Of a DNA stretch of 64,000 nt, positions 1 to 12,963 are shown one piece after another; position 1 is the stretch's first letter; each line of letters opens with the position of its first letter. This DNA is from Hybos culiciformis. Its lineage: Eukaryota; Arthropoda; Insecta; Diptera; Hybotidae. The stretch covers positions 145,983,308 through 146,047,307 of the forward strand of contig OZ023273.1 in the NCBI GenBank assembly GCA_964007475.1, in the 5' to 3' direction. The notes under the pieces are model-generated. The model ran no database searches and had not been told where the DNA came from. It saw only the letters and a program-made list of their open reading frames with translations. Made by a program: the position numbers and the translations under genes.

Positions 1-482
1 GAATTATCCTGTTATGATTTTATTATGCCAAAACGTTCGTCTTAGTCACAAGTTTTATAGATTTCTAGCATTAAACTTAAAGGTTGTTATCCCTTGCGGC
101 CACTCAAGAATTAAACTTTTTACTTATTACACATTTTACAGGATTCGATAATGAATTTTTTTAATTGCCTAACATTAAAATTTGATGACAAAAAAAATTA
201 AGTAATTCTCGTTATTAAGTTACTTTTATTAGTAATTTTCAATTAATTTTCCTTCCTCCAGGATGAAGTCTTAATAAATTGTGAAAAAAAAACTGCTTAA
301 ATTAACTCTCTTCTGATGAAACATTTTTTTAATAATATCATCATGAAAAAAATATTATAGTTAATAATAAAACTTTATATTAAACATAAATATTTTATTA
401 ATTGAAAATATTATATATATAATAATAAAAAATAAAACAAAAAAAAACAAAAATAATAATAATAAGAAATAAAAACAAAAAA
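1..482 (+). other. EcR upstream / 5' untranslated region
   Basis: AT-rich DNA directly upstream of the EcR-B1 coding exon, ending in A-rich sequence just before the start codon. No open frame of useful length and no clear TATA box or initiator are visible. It probably holds 5' untranslated sequence, and the B1 promoter may lie here or to the left of the window. This role is inferred only from position. Confidence 0.4.
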
Positions 483-485
483 ATG

Positions 486-3400
486 ATGAAAAGACGTTGG
501 TCTAATAATGGCGGTTTTGCCTTGCGTTTATTAGAAGAATCTTCGCCAGAAGTAACGTCCTCATCAACATTAGTACCTAATGGCCTACCGACACAATTGG
601 GTGTCGGAAATGTTAATAATTCACCCGAATATGGTGGACAATATTTATTTTTATACGATGACGCAAATTATAATAATCAACATAGTGTTATAACATCGGC
701 ACCAAGTTGTCAGCAAATGCAACAAGGACAAACAACAATTATACCATTGCCATCTATACAAAATAATAATTCTAATAATAATATTAATAATAATAATGAT
801 ATTAAATTACAACCAAGATCTAATTCAGCAAATTCAATATCATCAGGTAAGAATTAAAAAAAAAAATAAAAATACAATTCGAGGATAAATAAGAAGCTTA
901 TAGGTATATTTGTGTATTTATATTTTTTATTGTCTTTAAATTGATAATTCAATGCTAAAGTTTCCTAGATTTGATATTCTTCTGATATGCCAAACATTTT
1001 CTGTATTAAGCAATCCAGTACACAGTTAACATAAATCAATGATTTTTGACTTTTGATTATTTTGTATCCATATTTAAAAACTATGTCCTAACCTGTCTTG
1101 GATAAAATTATCAAAATAATAACTAAATTTTAACAAAATTTTCTTTTTGTTTTTTTTTTTTTTTAATTTTAAAGTTAAATCAATATTTTCTCCAAGTTAA
1201 ACTTTTAACATTGCCCAATCAAACTTAAAATTATATATTATGTATGGTAAATTTAGAATATTAAGCATTTTTGTTTTCAACATTAAAATTTTTTTTTCTT
1301 CTTTTTTATGATTTAATTAATTTTTCTTTTAATACAAGCATTATAGAAAATGAAATTTTCATGTTAAATATTCTATGGTTCACTGTTGGAATGAGTTGCA
1401 TACATTAATTCACACGAGAAAAAAAATTGTTTTTATTTTTTTTATTTTCAAGTATAATCAAAATCATTTAGACATTAATTATGTTTACATATCTATATAA
1501 TTTATGTATATTTATTATTATACCAGTCATATAAAGATATGTTATGTATATAAAATTTTCTTTATTATTCGTTTTTCATTCTGAAACAAAACATAGATAT
1601 TGCATATATACATAATTATATGTACATAAATATAAATGAAATCGTTAACTTGTTTTGAGATGTATTGTATATATAATACAGAAATAAGATGAAAGTCCTA
1701 ACTTTTGTATATTGAAAAAAAAAATATTATGTTTGGCTTTCTGGGAAAAGTTTTTTTCATATCAAGTTTTATTTTATTTAATATTTATATTATTATTTTT
1801 TTTTTTTTTGGTTTAATAACTGCCATTGACAAATTAAATCATCTTATTTGAAAATTAATACAATTTTTTTGGTTTTTATAAACATATTTTATTATACAAG
1901 ATTAATATATACTTTCTCTTTAACTACATTTTATTATATCGTTCAGACATAATAAAATAAAATAATTTTATTAAATATTTAATTTTCCATATAGAATTTA
2001 TGTATAATTTATCTGGTTTCTAGCATCTTGACCTTTCATAATGTTGTATTCCGGAAGAAACCATTAATAAAATAAACAAATTTCTGCCCAGCACCTAATG
2101 CTTCTTTTAGACTTTAAAGTTAATTTACAAAAATATCAAACAATAACTTTTGTGTAGTACAAGTATATTTTTGTGCTCAACTTAGTTTCTCCAACTTCAT
2201 AGATCTTTTACAATTAGTTTTACACCTAATGTACATTGCATATCATATAGCTCAAATCCATACGACCATAAGTATTACACATTTACATATATTCTCAGTT
2301 GATCTGAAAAGCCTATTAATTGTGATCTACAATAACAAATTTAGATGTTTTCAAGTTAAGTAAACAAATGAATGTTATGCAAAAAAAATGGTTTATATAA
2401 TTTTCCCATCGTTAAATCGCAATAAACAATTTAAAAAACCCTTTTGCCTCACTAATTCACACTCCAAGCTTATATTTTTATCGCATATCGAAAACGCAAT
2501 TTTTTTTTTTTACTTTAATGACCTACATTTTCATTATTTTAATATCGATAAAAAATAATTTTTTTTTTTTTTTAATATCGCGAGAGACTTAAAGTCACTT
2601 TCTCTTCCAACAATTTTTTTTTTTTTTGTAAATTTCATTTATTTTCTTTAGTATAGCAAAAAATATATTTATAAATGTATAATACTGTACATATATTCTC
2701 AAAATACTAACTAATAAATTTATATATTATTCATTAAAATTTTAGAAAGTGAATTTAAAAACTATATAAAAATGTTTTCTTCATCACAAATAATAATAAT
2801 AATAATAAGAAAAAAAAGAAAACTAAGATGTTTTTTTTTTTTTTTCTTGATTTCATGAATGGATCAAAAACTCATTCAGCTAATGGAAAATGCTGTGAAA
2901 TTTTTTAAAATAATTTTCTCATTTTCTAGATGAAAAATGATCTAATGATCTAATTTTATTTTTTAATAGAGTATGTTAAAAAAAAAATAGAAGAAAACAA
3001 ATACCTAATAGTTTTTGTATATTTTAGTGATTTTATATTGAATAGGAAAAGCTTTTTTTTTTGCCGATAAATTAATACTTTACACCCAGATAAATATTTT
3101 GTGCACATTATTATACTTTTATGATTATTTTTAAAACATTAAGTATATCAAATCCCTGTTTATATACTTGTCTTGTAAGTTTTTCTTTAAGAACGAAAAT
3201 AAAATACTATTTTCAGTGTAGTTTTTATTACCGCTCAATTGAAACTTACATAATTTTTTATTTCGAAGAAATCCATCTTTATTAATTTTACTTTTAAAAC
3301 AAAAATTTAAGTACATTTTTTAAAAATTCAATTCATATCAAGATTTCATTTTTTTTTTTCTTTAATTTTGTCACAAATAAATGTGATCAAACTGGATTCT

Positions 3401-6400
3401 TAATTTGTGATAAATGAATGAAAGTTGAAAGCATTTTACATTTTTATCCAAATGCCATATTGGTTTTATTAATTCTCATGAAAATGAAAGTACACAAGTA
3501 TTATGAAAAATATAAATTATATATTAAAATTTCTATAAAAAGCTTATTGATTCATTATTTACTTGCTGCGCATTATTTCTTATCAGTATAGTCTAGAAAT
3601 AAAAAAAATATATATATAAGCTAAAAATGCAATTTTATCAACATTTAAATCAATTTATCAAAATTTATGACACAAAACACATTAATAAATCTAATCTATA
3701 TTTGGTATTCGTTCAATGCACTATTGACATTGATGGAATTTTTATTTATAAAATTTTGTTTTTATATTTCAATAAAGCATAAATACTTTATTATTATTGA
3801 ATAAGAAGACCCAGAAATGAAAATTAATTTGAATTTTTTGCCTTCTAAGAATGATAATTAAAATAATGAATCATGTCCAGAAAAATCAATTTTTAAATAT
3901 TTCTTGAATTTTTTGCGGTAATAATGTTTGTAAGTTTCACAAAATGATATGCGGAACACAAAAATTTTCAATGCTTTTATATTGACCAAATATTCTCTTT
4001 TTTTACACTTCTATATACCTTAAACATAATATCTATACATGAATTGGATTATCAACAGTCACTTATCAGAAAAACGATTGCTCTACACATACTGCTTGTG
4101 AAAGAAAAAACTTGTTTTGATAAAAAATGCCCAAAACATAAACAACATTGTTTCTTTTTTTTACAGAATCGTTTATCAAAATTAAAAAAAACAACATTGA
4201 GAGCGCATCAATGTAAAGATCTTCTAATAAACTTTTTTTTTTTTTTGTTTTTATTGTTAAAACTTTCACTTTTCACTTTAAAACATTTTTGTTAAATTTT
4301 ATTTTATTAACATTTTTTTTTGAATATTTTAGCAGTCAAATTGATCTTTCTGTTTCAATTTTAAGTTTCAAAATAATTTTTTAATAGGCAAACAAATAAA
4401 TACATCAACAAGAATAACAAATGATGCATTTATGAATCTCTATGTCTTCTCTTGTGTCTATTTTATGTTAATTGGACCTATATAATATTTATTTTCTTTA
4501 ACTTTGGGCATAAAAATAAAAAAAATAAAACACAACTCAACAAGAAGAATATATTATTAAATGAAAAATATAAAATAAACTTTCGCCCTAGACATTTGAA
4601 AATATATTTTTTGTCTACATTTTATATAAATTTCACTTTCATTTGCAATAAAAAAAATAAAAATAAAAATAAAAATAAGTAAGTACACATCATTGAGATT
4701 TATTACATTTTATGATAGGTATACATTAAAAAAATGTAATTTTTATTTTATGAAAATTATTATTTAACTATAATAAGCAACTATGTATGTAGATATACTT
4801 ATATATTTACATATTAACATATTAACGTTCATATATTTGTTTCCTTAAAGAGTGTGTTTAAAAACCTCAATTCATTATGATGATATCACATTATCTTATC
4901 AGTATATTGTCTCTAAAAATGTATATATAGGTATGTTACGTTATAATTGTACACATAAAAAAAAAAATTAAAATTAAATAAATATAAAAATAAAACATAA
5001 AAGACCTTTTTTTTTTTATTTATGGGAACTAAATAATAAAATAAATTATATTAGAATTTTTATTCTATTTTTTTTTTTTAATATTTCACGGACATATTTT
5101 AGGTGACCCAAATTTTTTTTTTTTTTCTTCTCAAATTTTTCTAAGTGTTTTTTGTGTTCTATAAAGTTGAAAAAACGCGCGCCACTATTTTTTTTTTTTT
5201 ATTTTTTATTTATTTTTTTTTTTATCTGTAGGAAAATAAAAAAAATTCTAAATTCTAAAATTGAAATGATAAATTTTTGTATGCATTAAAAATAAAAAAA
5301 AAAGCTTATTTTTTTTTTAAAATGTATATTTTACAGAAGATTTTTGTTTATTTTAATCGCTTAATTAATATTCTCAATTTCGAGGTTTTTTGGAAGATAA
5401 AACTGAAATAATAATAATAATTAACTCTGGTAAACAAAAAGAAATTATTTAAAATTATGAAGACGTACAATGTATCTAAAATAAATTTGAAAATTCATTT
5501 AGAACCTGTAATATTCCCTACTCAAAATATTGGAGTAAATAGTCTGAGTACGTCAAATAAACGACTTTGCACACTCGTTTAATTTATTTATATTTATATT
5601 TGTTTTTTTTTGTTTTTAATCCCGGCAAAATGTTTTATATAAATTCCAATCGATGGTGCAAAAAAGTCGAAATATTTGTATGGGAAATTATTTCATCGGA
5701 AATATTTGTGTGTATTTTTTAATGATATGTATATGGTGCGATACCGTTTCGCCGAACAAAATTTTAATTATATAGATCGATGATAATTCTGATTTTAAGA
5801 TTAGAGGCTAAAAAACGCAGATGATATGGATATGGAAAATAAGCAAAAAAAAATTTATTGGAATTTTATCTAATTTTAGTTGGAATTTTATTAAAATAAA
5901 ATTACCATTAAACATCTCCCTCATAAATAGAAAACAAAATTTAGAGCTATATATAAAAATTGTTATCTACCTACCTCAAAAAAAAAAAAAAAACAGAATA
6001 TAGTAAAATTAGTTTTCTATTAATTTAGCAGCAGCAGCTTTTACTTTATAAATTATATATACGAAAAAAGTTTAAAATTTAGAAAAATTTTTCCTTTAGG
6101 TATTTTATTTTATTCTTTTTTTTTAAATTATCTAACGTCACATATTTATTTTGGAGGTTAAAAATATTACGATACAGAACCACCATAAAAAAAAATACAA
6201 GGTCTAATGTTTACTATAAATATGTATAATGTTTTCATTGAGACTTCCACGTGCTTTTTACAACGTTATTATAAATATACATACAATTCTATTATCTTAT
6301 AAAAAAAAAATAAAAAATAAATATCTTAAAAAAAAATTTAATAATAAATTACTTGAATATTAATAAATTATTCAATAGATAAAATGTAGATATTTTTTTA

Positions 6401-9400
6401 TATATTTCTAACTTAAAATGATATTATTATTATTATTATTATTTTTTAATTGACAACAATATTTTGTGTACCATGTAAATTTTACAACAAGAATATTATT
6501 TCTTCTCTAAAAGCTTTGAATAAATAAACTTCGAACAACATTTTATTGTTTTACTTTAAAGAAAAAAAATTAAAATTAAAATAGATTTATGATTAAATAT
6601 TATAATATTATATAAACATATATGTTATATACATATGTATATTCAAAATTATATATATATATTATATTTTTAATTTTATTACAGGTAATTGACTTGTTAA
6701 TGTTTGGTATACATACATTTGAATAAATGTACAAACAAATAAATTTAGAATATAGACAACAAAAAAAAAAAAAAAAAAATTGTGATAAATTTTTTTTATT
6801 ATTTTATGAAATTCCGGTTTTCATTAGGTAGTAATTAACCTTTAGAGATAGATTTATCTTTAAAATTCCAAAATTTATTAAACAGGTTTTAGTTGAAATT
6901 CAAAATAAAAAATAAAAAAAAAATTATATAAATAAATGCCTTATAGAGATCTCATAGAGAGTGTTAAAATTTGGCCTTAAAAAAAAGTAAAATAACATAA
7001 ATGTTTTCTTTTTTTTGCGAAACAAGTTACGAACATTATACCAAAGCTTACAATAAAATCCCATTTAATTTCTCAGCTTGAATACATATATATAGAATGA
7101 CAGAGTGTTGATAATTTATTTTCAATTGGCTTAAAAGTTAAAATTATAAAAATTCAAATATTCCAAATTTGTCGAAATAAAGTTTAAGTATATTATTTAA
7201 ATCCTTTATTATGTTCATCATAGATGAAAAAAAGTCAAAATTACGATCGAAGCGCAAAAATTGTTTCAAAGCAAATTATCAAGTGTCAATTTTAAGCTGG
7301 GATAATGCTTTTTTAAATTCAATTTGTTGTTCTCTTAGCCTCAATCTTAATTTAGTTCTTTTTAATTAATTAATATAAAATGTAAATAATTATGAAACTT
7401 TATTTTATGTTAACCGTTTTTCGATCATTTTTCTTTCTACTGAATTAGCAAAATAATAAATGTAAATAATTTTTGTAAATCATAATTGAAAATAAATGTT
7501 ATATAGGTAACTACAGGAAATTTAATATATATGTAATGTTATATAAAAGTGAAAATTTATTTTGAAATAAATTTATGAAAATGCTTTCATTGCAATTTTT
7601 CTAGATTTTTATTTTAAAGGTTTTTTTTTTAAGTATTAAATATTTAATTAAAATTTTAAATATTGAAATTAATATGAGAGCCGAATATCAATTATATTTA
7701 AATATTTTGGTGACAAATATTTTTATTTAAATTGGTTTAAAATTTCTATTGAATCTTAATTGAATTTCTAAACTATATAAAAACGAACTTCAAAATTAGA
7801 TTATGAGTATTTTTAGTTAATATGAGTATTTTTAATTAATAAAGAAAATGAAAATGAGATATAACGTCGATACATTCATATCTTCTTTTCTTTTGGATGA
7901 AATTATGACATTATTAAATCACATGTTTGTATTTATAAAAAAAAATAAGAACCCTGATCAAGATTTCAATAATCACTGCATTTTGACTACTAATTTGTTT
8001 TTCCACTTTTTTTTGTGTAAAAAGTGGTTGTGACAAAAGTCGAAAATCTTCGAATAATATAAAAACTAACAATATAATATTAAAATATGTGATGTTATGT
8101 TAGCATCGAAATGTTTATTTTATAATTCTCATGTGAAATTGAAATAAAAATGTTTGTTTCTCGTTAAAAAGTTCTGTAATCGTAAGCTTTTTTTTTTATC
8201 ATAACACACGTTCATTTAACGCCACCGCCTCTACGCTTTTATGCTGAAGTACTAACTATATATATACAATATATACATATATGAATTTTTAATTTTCAAA
8301 TTCTAAATAACGAATTATGAATTTTATTTTTTATATACATACGTTACGTATACAATAGCAAAAAAATATGATATTTTGAACTAAAAAACTTAAAAAAAAA
8401 AATTAAGTTTAGAATTGAATTTTTTTCTCTGTCCTAAAGCTGCTGCGCAAGCTAAAAAAAAAATGTATTTTTATTTTGGAAAATTTAACTTTATGAATAT
8501 TAATTCAAGTTATTTTTTTTTAAATAATTGTAATTTATATACTTTTTTTTTTATAATTTTTTAATTATCATTTTTTATTAACAGACAGAATTCAATATAT
8601 CTTAATAAGTTTAGCATAATTAGCATAAAAATATGAAAAATTATTGTATATTTTTTTTTTGCTTTAGGAATTTTTATATTTAATTTTTATTATTATTATT
8701 ATTATTATTTTTTCTCTACTTTTCAACTTTGAAATCAACCTTTTGCGTAACGATAAAATGTATATTATTAAAAACATGAAAATTAGAAGTCTCTGTATGG
8801 TCACAATTCTGACCTTCAGTTAAAAAAAAATAAAATAAAGATATTCTTCCTAATATTTCATCAAAAAAACATTTAGACATTTGATACAGTTAGGTTTTAT
8901 TTATTTACGGTAATGTTTTTTATGTTAAGAAATCAAGAAAAACATATAGATACACCGATGTATAAAAAAAAAGTCATTGAAAATAGAATCTTTTTACGGA
9001 AATTTTTACTTTATTTATGATGTTTTTTTAAATATTATGCAGATTAATTTCTTTTATGCGTTAAGTTTATTATGATTCTAATTTTATTTGATATACTTTG
9101 ATATCTTAAAAGTAATTGAATAACTTTAATAGCATATATACTAAACCAAATAAATAATTTATAAATGAGATTCAATATTCAATAAAAATGTTGTTTGTTA
9201 CAGCTACAACTTTTATACTACCTATTATACTATATAACTTAATTTTTGAATTTCTTCTAATGGACACCTTCTGCAGAATAAAAATATTGGGTATTGAATA
9301 ATGAAGCCACACCTATGTATGTGAACTGGGTGCGAAGTGCAATGAAACTATATTCAATCTTATCTTATCTTAAAACTGACTTGAAGTCAATAAATACAAT

Positions 9401-12400
9401 ATTTTTAAATAAAAAAAAAAGTTTGAGGAAATAATTTCTTTTAAGTAATAATTATCAAAAATTAAGAGTTTTTTTTTATTAATATTAAAATATAATGAAT
9501 TTGAGAAAATCGGTTAAGATAAAATTATTTATTTATTTTTTTTAAAATAATACAACATACAAAATATTCTATGTAATATTTGGCAAACATGCACTTATGT
9601 ACATTTCTCTATAGTGTTGTAGTTGAATTAAGTTTTTCTTTTTTTTAAAGTGATTCTCTTAGCACTATAATTTATCGAAGGCAAAGACATTGTTATTCCT
9701 TTTTTATTATTCATAAAATTACAAATGAATGTATATTTAAAATATATATAATTAAAAACAAGTTGTTCAAATAAATAAAATGTTTTAACAATCAATAAAA
9801 AATGTATAATCTGCTTAATTTATGACTTATTTTGGAGTTATAATAATATTTTAAGATTCAATTCATGCATTTGTCAATTTGTGAATTTTTTAGAACGCAT
9901 TTAATGGAGAAAACAATCAGAATCATTAATAAGTTTAGTAGACGTTTCCTGTTTCAAAATAATAATAATAATATAAATAAAATCTAAATATTATTACAAA
10001 ATGAATAGGTGGTAGTTTTAGATTTTGTATTTTAAATCTCATTATTTTACTCATTATTTTTTTTTTTAATTAAATTTAAATTATTTTACTAAATTTTTGA
10101 CACAAAAAAAATTTATTTATAGGATTTTTAAACTGATTTTTAACTATCTTTATAAAAATTAAAAACTAATTGACAAATCAAAGATAATCCCGTCTCTCAA
10201 AATATGGATCTTCATAAAACTAGTTATATGAACAGTGTTTTTCCAGAATTTATATGTATAAATAGATTTCTCAAATAAATATATCGAATTTACTTTATTA
10301 AGCTTAAAACTAAACATGTACTTTTTTTTTTTTAATTACAGGTCGAGAAGATTTATCACCATCGAGTAGTTTAAATGGCTACGGTGGAAATGACACCAAT
10401 TGTGAAGCAAAAAAAAGTAAAAAAGGACCAGCTCCAAGATTGCAAGAAGAATTATGTTTAGTTTGTGGTGATCGTGCCTCTGGTTATCATTATAATGCCT
10501 TGACATGTGAAGGTTGTAAGGGATTCTTTAGACGTAGTGTAACAAAAAATGCTGTGTATTGCTGTAAATTTGGTCATGCTTGTGAAATGGATATGTATAT
10601 GAGGAGAAAATGCCAAGAATGTCGTTTAAAAAAATGTTTAGCTGTTGGTATGAGACCAGAATGCGTCGTGCCGGAAACACAATGTGCTATGAAACGAAAA
10701 GAAAAGAAAGCCCAAAAAGAAAAAGACAAAGGTGGTGGAGGTGGAGGTGGAGGTGGCGGTGGGGGTGGCGGCGGCGGTGGCGGTGGGGTAAATAATGGTG
10801 GACAGATTTTATCCAACCTTAATCCTTCAGTTCATATTAAAAATGAAATATTACAATTAATGAAATGTGATCCTCCTCCAGGTGATTGTACGGTAAGTGT
10901 TTGATATGAATATATGATTAATATGAATAGAAATAAATAAAAATATTAAAATAATTTTTGTTTATATGTATATGAATACGTCTATTGTTTTTATTTTTTT
11001 GAAAAATCACAAATGAACACATATTATATTAAATTAAAGAATACAACTAGGCATTAATTTGGAAATTATGCGCATTTGAAATTACTAAAAAAAATTCAAA
11101 TTGGTCATAATTTTGTTCTTAACTGAGCCAAGTTTTCTAGTAAAAATTTAATATTGAAAGAGCTTGGCATTTGCCATTTTATTATGTTGTACACTTTAAA
11201 TAACTTTATTTTTCATTCAAATTTTATAAATATTCGAAAGTTCTTTAATATTTAAAATTTAATAACCATTTGTTTTTTTTTTTGCAGAAATTATTACCTG
11301 AACAGTTATTAGAAGAAAATCGTTTGAAAAAAATACCTCCATTAACATTAAACCAGTTGTCTGTAATATATAAATTAATTTGGTACCAAGATGGTTATGA
11401 ACAACCATCTGAAGAGGATCTCAAGAGAATTATGATTGTAAGTAACTAGCATTATAATTTCAAATTATTGAATTACATATATCTTAAATTTTGTTTGTGT
11501 TTACTCTATAAGTTTATGTAAAACAATTTTAAAACTATTTTATTAGTTCAAGTTTTGCCTTGATCTTTGATATAAATTACTAATTATCTTAATGATTAAA
11601 ATTAATTTGCGGGTTAATACTGAAATTTATTAATTGTATGAAAAAAAATGTTTGGGTAATTCTTTTGAATTTACTAAGCTTTAGTGAGATGTTAAAAAAA
11701 TGTTTATGGGAAAGATTTCTAAAGTTATTTTACTAAATTTAATTTTCAGAGTTCACCTGATGAAAATGAAAGTCCACATGATATAAGCTTTAGACACATC
11801 ACTGAAATAACAATATTAACAGTACAATTAATAGTTGAATTTGCAAAAGGCTTACCAGCTTTTACAAAAATACCTCAAGAGGACCAAATAACGTTACTCA
11901 AGGTAAATATTTAAATATAATTTTATTATCAATTTGAATTACTGAATTACTTTAATAAAAATAATAAGTTCAATGATGCAGCTTTAAGGAGTAATGAGGA
12001 TGAAATTAAATTAGATTTTGTTTTATGTGCACAAATTACCTAACATATGCCAAGCCTAGCATACATTGTAACATATTTTGTAGCGAATATTTCTACTAAT
12101 TCAAAAAACTATTAGAAACGAAAAAATTTTATCTCACTAAGTTATCATATTTGCTAATTACTTGTTAGTTATGTTAATATACATTTATAAAACAAAATAA
12201 ATTTTTCAAAAATTTCAATAATTTCGAAAATAATGTCAAATGTAATTGAAATTGCTGGATACGAATAATAATGTTATTTAAAATAATTTAATTTTAATAC
12301 GTACAAATAATATCTTTTTAGGCGTGTTCTAGTGAAGTTATGATGTTAAGAATGGCACGACGATATGATGCTGCTTCTGATTCAATATTTTTTGCAAATA

Positions 12401-12963
12401 ATCGTTCTTATACTCGAGATTCATATAAAATGGCAGGTATGGCAGATAATATCGAAGATTTATTACATTTTTGTCGACAAATGTATTCAATGACTGTTGA
12501 TAATGTTGAATATGCTTTACTCACTGCCATTGTTATTTTTTCGGATCGACCTGGCTTAGAAGAAGCTGAATTAGTTGAAGCAATCCAGTCATATTATATA
12601 GACACTCTTCGAGTTTACATATTAAATAGACATGGTGGCGATCCAAAATGTTTAGTATTTTTCGCTAAATTACTGTCAATTCTAACTGAATTACGTACAC
12701 TTGGTAATCAAAATGCTGAAATGTGTTTCTCATTAAAATTGAAAAATCGTAAATTACCAAGATTTTTGGAAGAAATATGGGATGTGCATGCAATACCACC
12801 ATCCGTGCAATCACATTTACAACAGCAACAAGAAATGGAACAACAGTTGGCACTTCAACAACAGCAGCAACAACAAAATAATGACGGCAGCAGCAGTAGT
12901 AGTAGGAGTAGTAATGAGATGTTAGTTGATGACAGTAATGCCCCAAATCTTACTGCCGCATAG
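486..12963 (+). CDS. EcR: Ecdysone receptor, isoform B1 (nuclear receptor NR1H1)
   Basis: Ligand-activated transcription factor that binds 20-hydroxyecdysone as a heterodimer with Ultraspiracle/RXR and drives moulting and metamorphosis genes. Exons are 486-846, 10342-10892, 11288-11437, 11750-11902 and 12322-12963, all with GT-AG introns and continuous phase, giving 618 aa. The N-terminus [11 protein letters not shown] and the downstream QTTIIP are the B1 signature (AF-1). A second ATG at 483 would add one Met; I chose 486 because the family starts MKRRW. The C4 zinc-finger DBD spans residues about 159-224 with P-box EGCKG at 177-181. A 19-glycine run at 251-269 sits in the hinge. The LBD is about 325-560 and ends in FLEEIWDVH, which contains helix 12. 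A short Gln/Ser-rich F region follows. Both zinc fingers are in one exon. An AATAAA lies at 12965, directly after the stop, and another at 13177. The EcR-A first exon was not seen. Confidence 0.97.
6421..6444. repeat. (TTA)n microsatellite
   Basis: A short uninterrupted trinucleotide run inside EcR intron 1. Confidence 0.8.
8686..8709. repeat. (TTA)n microsatellite
   Basis: A second trinucleotide run of the same type inside EcR intron 1. Confidence 0.8.

Larger units (their letters stand above)
847..10341 (+). other. EcR intron 1 (9.5 kb)
   Basis: Intron between the B1-specific exon and the shared DBD exon, from donor GTAAGA at 847 to a T-rich acceptor ending CAG at 10341. It is made of A/T homopolymers and short microsatellites, including TTA runs at 6421-6444 and about 8686-8709. 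The short open frames inside it are Lys/Asn/Phe/Ile-rich and look like chance AT-rich frames. In other insects the B2 start and hormone-response enhancers lie in this kind of position, but I could not identify either here. Confidence 0.8.

Noticed and set aside
4044..4682. Several open frames of 60-83 aa in EcR intron 1
   Set aside because: They are rich in Lys, Asn, Phe, Ile and homopolymers. They overlap on both strands, have no recognisable domain, and lie within an intron.
10574..10816. Minus-strand frame with a proline run opposite the EcR hinge
   Set aside because: It is the antisense shadow of the EcR glycine run and zinc-finger exon.
12665..12946. Minus-strand frame rich in Val, Tyr and Cys opposite the EcR C-terminus
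   Set aside because: It is the antisense shadow of the Gln/Ser-rich EcR tail, with no homology visible.
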